DNA from: Pseudarthrobacter sp. AL07 | GTDB lineage: Bacteria > Actinomycetota > Actinomycetes > Actinomycetales > Micrococcaceae | Length of the DNA stretch: 64,000 nucleotides | Reading direction: 5' to 3' | Assembly: GCF_029960665.1 (NCBI RefSeq) | Contig: NZ_JASBRB010000001.1 | Span: 310,001-374,000, forward strand | In this document: in pieces, positions 36,259 through 46,025 of the stretch | Layout of the letters: each line of letters begins with the position of its first letter | Numbering within the stretch: position 1 is the first letter of the stretch | Made by a program: the position numbers and the translations under genes | The notes under the pieces: model-generated | The model's database searches: none | What the model saw: only the letters and a program-made list of their open reading frames with translations | What the model was told of the DNA's origin: nothing

Positions 36259-36294
36259 ACAGAGACCCCAGGCCTGCGGGCCCGGGATCTCTGT
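36259..36294 (-). terminator. Terminator of the tRNA-Leu gene
   Basis: ACAGAGACCCCAGGCC pairs with GGCCCGGGATCTCTGT (14 Watson-Crick and 2 wobble pairs) around a TGCG loop. On the minus strand it begins 8 nt after the tRNA 3' end and is followed by CGTTTAAC. Confidence 0.75.
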
Positions 36295-36301
36295 TTATGT
36301 G

Positions 36302-36383
36302 TGCGCAAGGGGGGACTTGAACCCCCACGCCCGAAGGCACAGGAACCTAAATCCTGCGTGTCTGCCAATTTCACCACTCGCGC
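36302..36383 (-). tRNA. tRNA-Leu (anticodon UAG)
   Basis: The minus strand folds into a class II tRNA: acceptor stem GCGCGAG/CTTGCGC (one G-U pair), D arm, anticodon stem CAGGA/TCCTG with loop TTTAGGT (anticodon TAG), a short variable arm (GTGCCTTCGGGCGT) and a T arm with GGTTCAAGTCC. The CCA end is not encoded (CAC follows the discriminator). It reads CUN leucine codons. Confidence 0.95.
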
Positions 36384-36540
36384 TTGGCAGTTGCCGCCAT
36401 TTGTCCTGACGTTGACCATCTGGCCAACGGGATAGAACGTACGACGCCGGATGCCAGTTTCCATTGTAACCGCGGGCAAGCGCGGTTCGGGTCAACCGGA
36501 TCCTCCTCGCCGGAACCGGCGCCCCGTCAGACGCTAGGCG

Positions 36541-37014
36541 TTAGGCGTCCAGTTTGAGGTCGCGGCGCAGTTTCGCCACGTGTCCGGTGGCCCGGACGTT
36601 GTACTGGGCTAATTCCACCTTGCCGGCGGGGTCGATCACCACGGTGCTGCGGATCAGTCCCTCATAGGTCCGTCCGTAGTTCTTCTTCTCGCCCCAGGCG
36701 CCATAGGCCTCGGCGACGGCGTGGTCCCCGTCCGAAAGCAACGGAAAGCTCAGGTCCTCTTTGGCGGCAAAGGCAGCAAGCTTATTCACAGAATCGGGAG
36801 AGACGCCCAGGACCCGATAGCCGGACGATATGAACGACGCGAGGCTGTCGCGGAAATCGCAGGCCTGCTTGGTGCAGCCCGGTGTCGCGGCGGCGGGGTA
36901 GAAATAGACGATGGTGCTGCCGCCGTGACGCGAAGCAAGACTGACGTCCTCGCCGGACGAGTCCTTCAGGGTGAAGCCGGGCGCTAAATCCCCGGTCAAG
37001 AGTCTGTCAGCCAC
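36541..37014 (-). CDS. bcp: Thioredoxin-dependent peroxiredoxin, Bcp type
   Basis: A 157-residue thiol peroxidase reducing hydrogen and organic peroxides. IVYFYPAAATPGCTKQACDFRD holds both the peroxidatic cysteine (TPGCT) and the resolving cysteine five residues later, the alpha2-helix arrangement of atypical two-Cys Bcp enzymes. Further conserved parts are VLGVSPDSVNKLAAFAAKEDL and the late RSTVVIDPAGKV with the active-site Arg. GTG start at 37014 with GAGGAG 7 nt upstream. It is divergent from a MarR regulator, which could control both, possibly through the 6-bp inverted repeat in the shared promoter region (37050-37076). Confidence 0.95.
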   Translation of the reverse strand: MADRLLTGDLAPGFTLKDSSGEDVSLASRHGGSTIVYFYPAAATPGCTKQACDFRDSLASFISSGYRVLGVSPDSVNKLAAFAAKEDLSFPLLSDGDHAVAEAYGAWGEKKNYGRTYEGLIRSTVVIDPAGKVELAQYNVRATGHVAKLRRDLKLDA

Positions 37015-37049
37015 TATTAATCTCCTCGTTGCAGGCGGAACACACCATT

Positions 37050-37076
37050 TTAGTAAGCATTCAGGACCGGTACTAA
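37050..37076. promoter_or_regulatory. Spaced inverted repeat TTAGTA/TACTAA between bcp and marR
   Basis: TTAGTA (37050-37055) and TACTAA (37071-37076) form perfect arms 15 bp apart in the 86-bp divergent promoter region, near the expected -35 of the marR promoter. It is a candidate operator for the adjacent MarR protein. Confidence 0.4.
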
Positions 37077-37087
37077 CCAGCCTTAGC

Positions 37088-37093
37088 TATACT
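37088..37093 (+). promoter_or_regulatory. -10 hexamer TATACT, 7 nt before the MarR start
   Basis: TATACT is close to consensus and is followed by seven bases and the ATG at 37101, so the transcript would start on the initiation codon itself. Confidence 0.55.
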
Positions 37094-37100
37094 TGCTCGT

Positions 37101-37565
37101 ATGCCTGACATGGATCGCTGGCCCACTGGGCGCCTATTGTCCACTGCGGCACGCCTCGTTGAACACTCCTGGAACGAAAAGCTAAGCGCCATCGGACTGA
37201 CGCATGCCGGCGTGATCGCTATCGAAGTCCTCTCAGCACAAGGGCCGATGACGCAGGCCCAACTCGCCCAATATGTGCGTGTTCAGGCCCAGACCATGGG
37301 TAAGACGTTAAGTCGGTTGGAGTCCCACGGCCACATTGTTCGCGTCCGCAGCACGTCGGACCGCCGCAGCCAGGTGGTGTCCCTCACCGACAGCGGACGG
37401 GAAGCTGCGGCCGCGGCAGTTGAGATGGAACGCTCCGTACTCGCCGCGGCAACCATTGATCCCGACGCCCTACGGCAGGAACTCCAGGCCGTGGTCCGGG
37501 AATTAGCCAGCCAGTTCGCCTCGCCGTCAACGCGCGCCCTGATTGACGGTTCCCCGCTCGGCTAG
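37101..37565 (+). CDS. MarR-family transcriptional regulator
   Basis: A 154-residue winged-helix protein. Helix-turn-helix: PMTQAQLAQYVRVQAQTMGKTL; wing: SRLESHGHIVRVRSTSDRRSQVVSLTDSG, with the DRR motif typical of MarR wings. It is divergent from the bcp peroxiredoxin gene and may respond to oxidants, although it has no cysteine at all, so an OhrR-type thiol switch is excluded. The gene appears leaderless. Confidence 0.92.
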   Translation: MPDMDRWPTGRLLSTAARLVEHSWNEKLSAIGLTHAGVIAIEVLSAQGPMTQAQLAQYVRVQAQTMGKTLSRLESHGHIVRVRSTSDRRSQVVSLTDSGREAAAAAVEMERSVLAAATIDPDALRQELQAVVRELASQFASPSTRALIDGSPLG

Positions 37566-37681
37566 CAATCCCCGGAGTTCGGAAAGACCCCGCCGGTCTC
37601 GCCGCTGCGAAGTGTTGCAGTGGTGGTGCCGGTTTTTGCCGCTGTAGTCCTGTCAGCACAAGCGGATCTTCCGCCACTAAC

Positions 37682-37727
37682 AAAAACAGCCCCTGGCCAG
37701 CGTTTCCGCGTGCCAGGAGCTGTTTTT
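37682..37727. terminator. Bidirectional terminator between marR and tRNA-Lys
   Basis: AAAAACAGCCCCTGGC pairs with GCCAGGAGCTGTTTTT (15 of 16 pairs), 14-nt loop. A-tract and T-tract on either side make it an intrinsic terminator in both directions, serving the marR gene and, on the minus strand, tRNA-Lys, whose 3' end is 4 nt away. Confidence 0.88.
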
Positions 37728-37731
37728 ACTT

Positions 37732-37807
37732 TGGTGCACCCCCCGGGACTTGAACCCGGAACCCATTGATTAAGAGTCAATTGCTCTGCCAATTGAGCTA
37801 GAGGTGC
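37732..37807 (-). tRNA. tRNA-Lys (anticodon CUU)
   Basis: The minus strand gives a standard 76-nt tRNA: acceptor GCACCTC/GGGGTGC (one T-G pair), anticodon stem ATTGA/TCAAT with loop CTCTTAA (anticodon CTT), T loop GGTTCAAGTCC, and an encoded CCA end. Confidence 0.96.
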
Positions 37808-37923
37808 ATCTCTTATGTGATGACCTTCCGGGCTTTTTCTTTCCCGGTTGATCTCCGCAACGACATGAAACTCTACACGAACTTTCGGGTCATGTGAAAT
37901 TGAAGCTGTTGGGGCCAGCAGGC

Positions 37924-39033
37924 TCACCCGGGAGGGGCCAGAACCAGCACAAAATCAGGGTTTCTGTTGTTGGTGAGCAGCCAGAGTCCGCCGTCGGGGG
38001 TTCGGGTGACGTCACGGATCCTGCCGTATTCGCCTGTGAAATAAGCCACAGGTGCTCCTGCTTCTGCGCCGGACAGTGCCACAGTCCAGAGGCGTTGGCC
38101 GCGCAGGGCGCCGAGGTATGCGGTCGACCCGACAATTTCCAGGCCGCTGGGTGAGGAGTCCGCCGTCGAAGGCCACACCACCTTCGCGTCGCGGTACTCC
38201 TCCCGATGTGGCGCCCCGGTCACTGCGGGCCACCCGTAGTTGGCGCCCGGTTCAATGAGGTTGAGTTCGTCGTTGACGTCCGGGCCGAACTCGCTGGCCC
38301 AGAGCCGGCCGGAACTGTCCCACGCCAGACCCTGGACGTTTCGGTGCCCCAGGCTGTAGACGGCATTGCCAAAAGGGTTGCCGGGGGCGGGGTCTCCCTC
38401 CGGCGTCAGCCGCAGGATCTTCCCGCCCAGGGCGTTCGGGTCCTGCGGCTGTTCCCGGCGCTGGGAGTCTCCAGTACCCACGTACAGGAACCCATCCGGG
38501 CCGAACCGGATCCGGCCGCCGTTGTGCGTGGACGCCTTCGGGATTCCGGAAAAGACCACCTCTGGCCTGCCGAGGTCCAGGCCCCCGTCAGGCTGTCCCG
38601 TCAGTTTCAACCGGGCGATCCGGTTGTCCTCCGCGGACGTGAAGTACAGGTAAAGGTAGCTGTCGGCCGGAAAATCGGGGGAGAGGGCGAGGCCCAATAG
38701 TCCTCCCTCACCGCCTGGAGCAACGCCGGGGACCTGGCCGATGGTGATGGTCTTGCCATCACGGACAGCTTTCAGCAGCGCAGAGTCACGCTCGGAGATG
38801 ACGGCAGTTCCGTTCGGCAGGAATACCGTGGCCCAGGGGATGTCGAGCTGAAGATCGAGCCGTGCCACAATCTCGGGCGGCGTCGTGTTTCCCGGGACCG
38901 GCCCAATTTCCGTGCCGGATCCGCTCACTCTTCCCGTGATGCTGGCGGTGGGAGCATCGCTGGCGTCCCCGGCGCAGCCCGACAGCAGCAGGGCCAGGAT
39001 CACTGCGACGGCGCCCGCAGGAGGCTTGGCCAC
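37924..39033 (-). CDS. PQQ-dependent sugar dehydrogenase-like lipoprotein (glucose/sorbosone dehydrogenase fold)
   Basis: A six-bladed beta-propeller protein; 369 residues from the GTG at 39033. That start gives a compact lipoprotein signal, AVAVILALLLSGC. Family motifs: LDLQLDIPWATVFLPNG, ISERDSALLKAV, GLLGLALSPDFPADSYLYLYFT, STHNGGRIRFGPDGFLYVGTGD, LGHRNVQGLAWDS and LWASEFGPDVNDELNLIEPGANYGWP. These are the hallmarks of soluble-GDH/Hhip-like proteins, which may use PQQ; cofactor and substrate are unproved. The frame stays open upstream to 39354 and ATG at 39111 would overlap the previous gene. The stop-to-start distance from the sunset-domain gene (30 nt) favours the GTG. Confidence 0.87.
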   Translation of the reverse strand: MAKPPAGAVAVILALLLSGCAGDASDAPTASITGRVSGSGTEIGPVPGNTTPPEIVARLDLQLDIPWATVFLPNGTAVISERDSALLKAVRDGKTITIGQVPGVAPGGEGGLLGLALSPDFPADSYLYLYFTSAEDNRIARLKLTGQPDGGLDLGRPEVVFSGIPKASTHNGGRIRFGPDGFLYVGTGDSQRREQPQDPNALGGKILRLTPEGDPAPGNPFGNAVYSLGHRNVQGLAWDSSGRLWASEFGPDVNDELNLIEPGANYGWPAVTGAPHREEYRDAKVVWPSTADSSPSGLEIVGSTAYLGALRGQRLWTVALSGAEAGAPVAYFTGEYGRIRDVTRTPDGGLWLLTNNRNPDFVLVLAPPG

Positions 39034-39064
39034 CGCGAACGTATGAAAGCGCGCTCCCGTCCGG

Positions 39065-40039
39065 TCAGATTCGGGTGCGTCGGGGAGCTCGGAAACCTGC
39101 AGCTTCGGCATGGGCCGCCGACTCAAACCAGACGTCGGCTGTCGTCTGCTCATAGTCAGGATGCCCCTCCTCGTAATAGACCATGGTTCCGGCGTTGGCC
39201 TTGACGTCGAAATCCGCCGGGCCGCTGCCGTCCGGGCCGGGAGATGCGGAACCGGCGCCATAGGGCTGATCCGCGGCCAGATGCCCGGTCGGTTCCGGCG
39301 CAGCGTCGGAGTCCGCCACCGCTGCGGGCGCCACGGCCGCGGATTCCGTTTCAACTGCTTCGGCAGCGGCCGTTTCGGCGCCGGGCAGCGTGGGCGCGTG
39401 GGGCTCCGTGTACTCCGGGTGATGCTCAGGCCCGGTGCCCTGGGCCGCTGGCAGTTCGGACAGCGGGATAGCTGCCATCACGGTGGCTGAGTCGCCTGAT
39501 GGCCTGCGGCTGGCCGCGGGTTGGGTTGGCACACTTGCCTCTGACCACTGGGTTTCCCACTCAGCTTCGTCTGCCTGTCGGCTCACACTCTCCTGGCTGC
39601 CGGCTTCCTGGATTCGAGGTTGCTGCGTTGATACGTCCTCCGGGCGGACCGGATCCTCGGCCTCAGCGTCCGTGGAACCGGCAGCGATGGGTTCATGACC
39701 GGCGTCCTGCCCATCGCTGGGATCCTTTTCAACGTCGACTTCTTCAAGGCCGGTTTGATGCACGGCGGCAGCATCCTGGGGTTCTGCCGTGCTGTCGTGC
39801 TCGGGCGCATCATCGGCCGTCGTTGGTGGTGCCGGCTCAGCAGTGCCGAAGCCCGCAGCGCTGGGAATGCCCGTTGTGCCGGCGGCTTCCGCCGAGGCAG
39901 CTGCGCTTCCGCCAGCGAGCCCGCCGTCCGTCCGGATCGGCGTGGATTCGCCGGTGCTCGAGGAGTTGCTGCGGTTCAGCAGCCACCACACAACGCCCAC
40001 GATAGGCACGATGAGGATAATCCAGAAGACAAAATCCAT
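39065..40039 (-). CDS. Membrane-anchored low-complexity protein with C-terminal sunset domain
   Basis: A 324-residue protein: one N-terminal helix (MDFVFWIILIVPIVGVVWWLLN), a long Ala/Glu/Pro/Ser/Thr-rich acidic region (about 25-275), then a terminal block of about 45 residues, DFDVKANAGTMVYYEEGHPDYEQ followed by TTADVWFESAAHAEAAGFR. This block matches the sunset domain known from actinobacterial proteins such as the channel accessory ArfC (pattern IKGN-x-x-x-x-IYH...P-x-Y..T.AEVWF....A..AGFR), here with IYH replaced by VYY. Function unknown; envelope or stress association is guessed. An AGGG 8 nt upstream supports the ATG at 40039. Confidence 0.8.
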   Translation of the reverse strand: MDFVFWIILIVPIVGVVWWLLNRSNSSSTGESTPIRTDGGLAGGSAAASAEAAGTTGIPSAAGFGTAEPAPPTTADDAPEHDSTAEPQDAAAVHQTGLEEVDVEKDPSDGQDAGHEPIAAGSTDAEAEDPVRPEDVSTQQPRIQEAGSQESVSRQADEAEWETQWSEASVPTQPAASRRPSGDSATVMAAIPLSELPAAQGTGPEHHPEYTEPHAPTLPGAETAAAEAVETESAAVAPAAVADSDAAPEPTGHLAADQPYGAGSASPGPDGSGPADFDVKANAGTMVYYEEGHPDYEQTTADVWFESAAHAEAAGFRAPRRTRI

Positions 40040-40234
40040 AGCAGGGCCCTTCAGTCCGGATGGCATGGTTGCCGTTCCCTGACGGTACGTCGGCGCGAAC
40101 AGGGCTGTCTAGGTTCCGGCAGGTCCACTAGTGGCCGTCTCAGAATTTGAGACGAGCGTCCACTATTTGATCGAAATATTCCTGAAAATGGTCCAAACGA
40201 GCTGTTCGAGTCGTTAGCGTCCCGATCGGAGTCA

Positions 40235-40240
40235 TAGACT
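40235..40240 (+). promoter_or_regulatory. -10 hexamer TAGACT, 6 nt before ilvD
   Basis: TAGACT, six bases, ATG at 40247. No ribosome site is near; a leaderless ilvD transcript is the simplest interpretation. Confidence 0.45.
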
Positions 40241-40246
40241 TTGACC

Positions 40247-41968
40247 ATGAGTGAGGACACCCAAACAGCAACCGAGAACAAGATCGACATCAAGCCCCGA
40301 AGCCGGGTCGTTACCGACGGGATCCATGCCGCCCCCGCGCGCGGCATGTTCCGCGCAGTCGGCATGGGCGACGACGACTTCGCCAAGCCCCAGATCGGCG
40401 TTGCCAGTTCCTGGAATGAAATCACTCCCTGCAACCTCTCCCTGAACCGGCTGGCCCAGGGCGCCAAGGAAGGCGTCCACGCGGGCGGCGGTTTCCCGAT
40501 GCAGTTCGGCACCATCTCCGTCTCCGACGGCATCTCCATGGGCCACGAAGGCATGCACTTCTCGCTCGTTTCCCGTGAAGTCATTGCCGACTCCGTGGAA
40601 ACCGTTATGCAGGCCGAGCGCATCGACGGCTCCGTCCTGCTCGCAGGCTGTGACAAGTCCCTGCCGGGTATGCTCATGGCTGCCGCCCGACTGGACCTCG
40701 CCAGCGTCTTCCTGTACGCGGGCTCCATCATGCCGGGCTGGGTCAAGCTTGAGGACGGCTCCGAAAAAGAAGTCACCCTGATTGACGCCTTCGAAGCCGT
40801 CGGCGCCTGCGCCGCCGGCAAGATGAGCCTCGAAGACCTGACCCGCATCGAAAAGGCCATCTGCCCCGGCGAAGGCGCCTGTGGCGGTATGTACACCGCC
40901 AACACCATGGCCTGCATCGGCGAAGCCCTGGGCATGTCCCTCCCCGGCTCGGCCGCCCCGCCCTCGGCAGACCGCCGTCGTGATGAATTTGCCCGCAAGT
41001 CCGGCGAAGCAGTGGTGAACCTGCTCCGCCTCGGCATCACCGCCCGGGACATCATGACCAAGAAAGCGTTCGAAAACGCCATCGCCGTCACCATGGCCTT
41101 CGGTGGCTCCACCAACGCCGTCCTGCACCTGCTGGCCATCGCCCGCGAAGCAGAGGTCGAGCTGAACCTGGAGGACTTCAACCGCATCGGCGACAAGATT
41201 CCGCACCTCGGTGACCTTAAGCCGTTCGGCCGCTACGTCATGACTGACGTTGACAAGATCGGCGGTGTGCCGGTCATCATGCGCGCACTGCTCGACGCCG
41301 GGCTGCTGCACGGCGACTGCCTCACCGTCACCGGCAAGACCGTTGCCGAGAACCTCGCCGCGATCAACCCGCCGGACCTGGACGGCAAGATCCTCCGTGC
41401 CATGGACAACCCGATCCACAAGACCGGCGGCATCACCATCCTGCACGGCTCCATGGCGCCTGAAGGTGCGGTAGTGAAGAGCGCAGGCTTCGACGCCGAC
41501 GTCTTCGAAGGCACCGCCCGTGTGTTCGAGCGTGAGCAGGGCGCCCTGGCCGCACTGGACCAGGGCCTGATCAAGGCCGGCGACGTTGTGGTCATCCGTT
41601 ACGAGGGCCCCAAAGGTGGGCCGGGCATGCGCGAGATGCTCGCCATCACCGGCGCCATCAAGGGCGCCGGACTGGGCAAGGACGTCCTGCTCCTCACCGA
41701 CGGCCGCTTTTCCGGTGGAACCACCGGCCTGTGCATTGGCCACGTGGCACCGGAAGCAGCCGACGGCGGCCCCATCGCCTTCGTCGAGGACGGTGACCGG
41801 ATCCGGGTGGACATCGCCGCCCGAAGCTTCGACCTGCTGGTCGGCGAGGCCGAGCTCGAATCCCGCAGGATTGGCTGGGAGCCCCTCCCCGCCAAGTTCA
41901 CCAAGGGCGTGCTCGCCAAGTACGCCAAGCTGGTGCACAGCGCGAGCACGGGTGCATACTGCGGGTGA
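40247..41968 (+). CDS. ilvD: Dihydroxy-acid dehydratase IlvD
   Basis: A 573-residue Fe-S dehydratase making 2-ketoisovalerate and 2-keto-3-methylvalerate, the third common step of Val/Ile synthesis. Motifs: [38 protein letters not shown] (cluster cysteine), [21 protein letters not shown] (cluster cysteine), [18 protein letters not shown], and [20 protein letters not shown] near the C-terminus with the catalytic serine. Length is that of the shorter actinobacterial form, probably with a [2Fe-2S] cluster. It stands alone, 384 bp before ilvB and separated from it by a hairpin and a new promoter, so it is a separate transcription unit. Confidence 0.97.
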   Translation: MSEDTQTATENKIDIKPRSRVVTDGIHAAPARGMFRAVGMGDDDFAKPQIGVASSWNEITPCNLSLNRLAQGAKEGVHAGGGFPMQFGTISVSDGISMGHEGMHFSLVSREVIADSVETVMQAERIDGSVLLAGCDKSLPGMLMAAARLDLASVFLYAGSIMPGWVKLEDGSEKEVTLIDAFEAVGACAAGKMSLEDLTRIEKAICPGEGACGGMYTANTMACIGEALGMSLPGSAAPPSADRRRDEFARKSGEAVVNLLRLGITARDIMTKKAFENAIAVTMAFGGSTNAVLHLLAIAREAEVELNLEDFNRIGDKIPHLGDLKPFGRYVMTDVDKIGGVPVIMRALLDAGLLHGDCLTVTGKTVAENLAAINPPDLDGKILRAMDNPIHKTGGITILHGSMAPEGAVVKSAGFDADVFEGTARVFEREQGALAALDQGLIKAGDVVVIRYEGPKGGPGMREMLAITGAIKGAGLGKDVLLLTDGRFSGGTTGLCIGHVAPEAADGGPIAFVEDGDRIRVDIAARSFDLLVGEAELESRRIGWEPLPAKFTKGVLAKYAKLVHSASTGAYCG

Positions 41969-41984
41969 TACCCAAGTACCTCAA

Positions 41985-42019
41985 GCCTCCGGTGGCGACG
42001 CGGCTGCCGGAGGCGGCAG
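41985..42019 (+). terminator. Overlapping hairpins after ilvD
   Basis: GCCTCCGG (41985-41992) pairs with CCGGAGGC (42007-42014), and a competing stem CTGCCG/CGGCAG occupies 42004-42019. No T-run follows. It probably ends ilvD transcription. Confidence 0.5.
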
Positions 42020-42080
42020 GGCTTAATAAGGGCTGATCCAGGGTCCCCGCGCGGACGGCGCTTCCGCCGGAGGTGCGGGG

Positions 42081-42086
42081 TAAGAT
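42081..42086 (+). promoter_or_regulatory. -10 hexamer TAAGAT of the ilvBNC leader transcript
   Basis: TAAGAT would start RNA near 42092, just before the first leader hairpin. A convincing -35 is not visible. Confidence 0.4.
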
Positions 42087-42170
42087 CAGTCCGTGGACAA
42101 TGGAGTCCACACTGTGAGATGCGCACAGTCCTCGTTGACAGGCATCTCACGCAGAGGGAAAACTGAACGC

Positions 42171-42242
42171 ATGATCGCATTCGTTACTGTCGGCGCCGCT
42201 TTGGGTGTATCCGTCGTCCTTACCAAGCGCGTGGCTGACTAG
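42171..42242 (+). CDS. ilv leader peptide
   Basis: Twenty-three codons, beginning MIAFVTVGAALG and ending LTKRVAD. Six are valine, two leucine, one isoleucine: nine of 23 codons for the pathway's end products, including the run V-S-V-V-L. A GAGGG lies about 12 nt before the ATG. The peptide has no function of its own; its translation senses branched-chain aminoacyl-tRNA supply. Confidence 0.85.
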   Translation: MIAFVTVGAALGVSVVLTKRVAD

Positions 42243-42269
42243 CCCGACTGGTAACGAACCGTCACGCGC

Positions 42270-42305
42270 AACCCCTCGAAGGCCACCCGGCTGAGGGGTT
42301 TTTTT
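42270..42305 (+). terminator. Attenuator terminator hairpin
   Basis: AACCCCTC pairs with GAGGGGTT, with an inner GGCC/GGCT-like stem, directly followed by a run of seven T. It lies 48 bp before ilvB and must be read through for the operon to be expressed. Confidence 0.9.
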
Positions 42306-42352
42306 ATTTCCGCATTTTCCAAGTACACAGATGATCCACAAGGAAGAGTCCG

Positions 42353-44260
42353 ATGAGCAAAGGATCGCCGATCAGCCCCTCGCTGATGGCTACTAAGTCC
42401 GCTGGAGCCCCCAAGGCTCCGGAACGCGCCGACCGAACGGCTGACCAGGCCGCCGTCGTCGCTGATCTTGCCGCCGTCTCTCCTGTCCTTGGGCCCAACA
42501 ACGTTGTACCCCCAACGGTGATGACCGGCTCACAAGCTATTGTCCGATCGCTCGAAGAACTCGGCGTCGACGATATTTTTGGTTTGCCCGGTGGCGCGAT
42601 CCTGCCTACCTATGACCCCTTGATGGCTTCCAGGATGAATCACATCCTGGTCCGTCACGAACAGGGAGCCGGCCACGCCGCGCAAGGCTATGCCATGGTT
42701 ACCGGACGGGTTGGCGTCTGTATTGCCACCTCGGGCCCCGGTGCCACCAACCTCGTTACCGCCATTATGGATGCCCACATGGATTCCGTGCCGCTGGTGG
42801 CCATCACCGGCCAGGTATCCAGCGCCGTGATCGGCACCGATGCGTTCCAGGAAGCAGACATCGTGGGCATCACCATGCCGATCACGAAGCACTCCTTCCT
42901 GGTCACCAACCCCCAGGATATTCCGCATGTCATGGCCGAGGCCTTCCACCTCGCGTCCACGGGCCGCCCCGGCCCGGTGCTGGTGGATATCGCCAAGGAT
43001 GCCCAGCAGGGACAGATGACGTTCTCCTGGCCGCCGAAAATCGACCTTCCAGGCTACCGCCCGGTGACGCGCGGCCACAACAAGCAGGTCCGCGAAGCCG
43101 CCAAACTCATTGCCGCAGCCAGCAAGCCTGTCCTGTACGTCGGCGGCGGCGTGGTCAAGGCGCACGCCTCTGCTGAGCTCCGCGAGCTGGCCGAACTGAC
43201 AGGCGCGCCTGTGGTCACCACTCTGACAGCACGCGGCGCCTTCCCCGACTCCCACCCGCAGCACGTGGGCATGCCAGGCATGCACGGCACCGTTTCCGCC
43301 GTCACGGCGCTGCAGCAGTCCGATCTGCTCATCACCCTCGGAGCCCGCTTCGATGACCGGGTGACGGGCATCCTCAAGTCATTTGCGCCCAACGCCAAGG
43401 TGATCCACGCGGATATTGATCCCGCCGAAATCTCCAAGAACCGTACCGCCGATGTACCGATCGTGGGATCCGTCAAGGAAATCATCCCCGAACTCACCGA
43501 GGCGGTCCGCACACAATTCGAGTCCGCCGGCGCGCCGGACCTCACCACCTGGTGGGCTTTCCTTAACAACCTTAAGGAAACGTATCCGCTGGGATGGACC
43601 GAGCCGGAGGACGGGCTCAGCGCCCCACAGCGCGTCATCGAACGTATCGGCGCGTTGACAGGACCGGAAGGCATCTACGTTGCCGGCGTCGGCCAGCACC
43701 AGATGTGGGCCGCACAGTTCATCAAGTACGAGCGTCCGCATGCCTGGCTGAACTCAGGCGGCGCCGGCACCATGGGCTATGCCGTCCCGGCTGCCATGGG
43801 TGCCAAGGTGGGAGATCCGGACCGTGTGGTCTGGGCCATCGACGGTGACGGCTGCTTCCAGATGACCAACCAGGAACTGGCCACCTGCGCCATTAACAAC
43901 ATCCCCATCAAGGTTGCCATCATCAACAACTCCTCGCTGGGCATGGTCCGCCAGTGGCAGACACTGTTCTACGAGGGCCGCTACTCCAACACGGATCTCA
44001 ACACCGGCCACGAGACGGTCCGGATCCCTGACTTCGTCAAGCTGGGGGAGGCCTATGGCTGCGCTTCCTTCCGCTGCGAGCGGGATGAGGACATTGATGC
44101 CACCATCCAGAAGGCCCTTGAAATCAATGACCGACCCGTGGTCATCGACTTCGTGGTGAGCCCCGACTCCATGGTGTGGCCGATGGTGCCCGCCGGCGTA
44201 AGCAACGACCAGATCCAGGTTGCCCGCAACATGACCCCGGAATGGGAAGAGGAGGACTGA
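42353..44260 (+). CDS. ilvB: Acetolactate synthase large subunit IlvB
   Basis: A 635-residue ThDP- and FAD-dependent enzyme, the first common step of Val, Leu and Ile synthesis. The first 60 residues are an Ala/Pro-rich extension. The core starts with [30 protein letters not shown], then [13 protein letters not shown] with the catalytic Glu, the FAD region [12 protein letters not shown]-like ([14 protein letters not shown]) and the ThDP motif [36 protein letters not shown] precedes the ATG. It forms an operon with ilvN (2 nt gap) and ilvC, under attenuation. Confidence 0.97.
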   Translation: MSKGSPISPSLMATKSAGAPKAPERADRTADQAAVVADLAAVSPVLGPNNVVPPTVMTGSQAIVRSLEELGVDDIFGLPGGAILPTYDPLMASRMNHILVRHEQGAGHAAQGYAMVTGRVGVCIATSGPGATNLVTAIMDAHMDSVPLVAITGQVSSAVIGTDAFQEADIVGITMPITKHSFLVTNPQDIPHVMAEAFHLASTGRPGPVLVDIAKDAQQGQMTFSWPPKIDLPGYRPVTRGHNKQVREAAKLIAAASKPVLYVGGGVVKAHASAELRELAELTGAPVVTTLTARGAFPDSHPQHVGMPGMHGTVSAVTALQQSDLLITLGARFDDRVTGILKSFAPNAKVIHADIDPAEISKNRTADVPIVGSVKEIIPELTEAVRTQFESAGAPDLTTWWAFLNNLKETYPLGWTEPEDGLSAPQRVIERIGALTGPEGIYVAGVGQHQMWAAQFIKYERPHAWLNSGGAGTMGYAVPAAMGAKVGDPDRVVWAIDGDGCFQMTNQELATCAINNIPIKVAIINNSSLGMVRQWQTLFYEGRYSNTDLNTGHETVRIPDFVKLGEAYGCASFRCERDEDIDATIQKALEINDRPVVIDFVVSPDSMVWPMVPAGVSNDQIQVARNMTPEWEEED

Positions 44261-44262
44261 AC

Positions 44263-44775
44263 ATGACCCGCCACACATTGTCCGTTCTGGTTGAAGACAA
44301 GCCCGGTGTACTGACCCGCGTCGCGAGCCTCTTTGCCCGACGCGCCTTTAACATCAACTCCCTGGCCGTCGGCCCGACGGAAGTTCCGGGCATGTCCCGG
44401 ATGACCGTCGTCGTCGACGCCGACGGTGACCTCATTGAACAGGTCACCAAGCAGCTCAACAAGCTGGTCAACGTGATCAAGATTGTCGAGCTGACCTCCG
44501 AATCTTCCGTACAGCGAGACCACATCCTGGTCAAGGTACGTGCGGATGCCGCAACTCGTCTGCAGGTGACCCAGGCTGCAGACCTGTTCCGTGCTTCAGT
44601 GGTTGACGTCTCCACAGACTCCGTGGTCATTGAAGCAACCGGCCACCCCGAAAAGCTCACGGCGCTGCTCTCAGTGCTCGAGCCCTTCGGCATCCGCGAA
44701 ATTGTGCAGTCCGGCACCCTGGCCGTTGGACGGGGATCCCGCTCCATGAGTGACAGGGCTTTGCGCAGCGCTTAG
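44263..44775 (+). CDS. ilvN: Acetolactate synthase regulatory subunit IlvN
   Basis: A 170-residue small subunit with an N-terminal ACT domain (HTLSVLVEDKPGVLTRVASLFARRAFNINSL, residues 4-34) and the second ACT-like domain typical of the long IlvH/IlvN form (from about residue 85). It confers valine feedback inhibition on IlvB. The ATG lies 2 nt after the ilvB stop, behind the AGAGGAGGA that overlaps the end of ilvB. Confidence 0.96.
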   Translation: MTRHTLSVLVEDKPGVLTRVASLFARRAFNINSLAVGPTEVPGMSRMTVVVDADGDLIEQVTKQLNKLVNVIKIVELTSESSVQRDHILVKVRADAATRLQVTQAADLFRASVVDVSTDSVVIEATGHPEKLTALLSVLEPFGIREIVQSGTLAVGRGSRSMSDRALRSA

Positions 44776-44849
44776 TCAGGCGGGGCACGTCCCACCTGCG
44801 GCGCATTGCCCGTGCAGTACCGCAACACCGCAGACTATTTACCCAGTAA

Positions 44850-45899
<1,050 letters not shown>

Positions 45900-45934
45900 G
45901 TCTGCCCTTCCGGCGCCATCACCGTGCAACAGTG

Positions 45935-45970
45935 AGGCCGGGCTCACACTTAACAATGTGAGCCCGGCCT
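45935..45970 (+). terminator. ilvBNC terminator
   Basis: AGGCCGGGCTCACA pairs perfectly with TGTGAGCCCGGCCT (14 bp) around an 8-nt loop, followed by TTCTGT. It ends the ilv operon and separates it from serA. Confidence 0.85.
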
Positions 45971-46025
45971 TTCTGTCAGCCTAGACTTGTTCCCATCCCC
46001 AGGACTGCAACGCAGAGGATCAGCC

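Larger units (their letters stand above)
42093..42305 (+). promoter_or_regulatory. ilvB transcription attenuator
   Basis: The leader RNA holds, in order: hairpin GTGGAC/GTCCAC (42093-42110); hairpin GTGAGATGC/GCATCTCAC (42114-42150); the leader peptide ORF (42171-42242); and two long-range pairings between peptide codons and the following spacer, TTCGTTAC (42180-42187) with GTAACGAA (42251-42258), and GCGCGTG (42227-42233) with CACGCGC (42263-42269). A terminator follows at once. Ribosome stalling at Val/Leu/Ile codons would disrupt these stems and decide whether the terminator forms. Peptide attenuation upstream of ilvB is known in Corynebacterium, Streptomyces and relatives; the details here are read from this sequence. 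Confidence 0.82.

Noticed and set aside
40232-41938. A 568-codon open frame antisense to ilvD, and similar long antisense frames elsewhere (for example 864-1955 and 18921-21347)
   Set aside because: They lie entirely opposite confidently assigned genes and arise from high-GC third-position bias, with low-complexity translations and no recognisable motifs.
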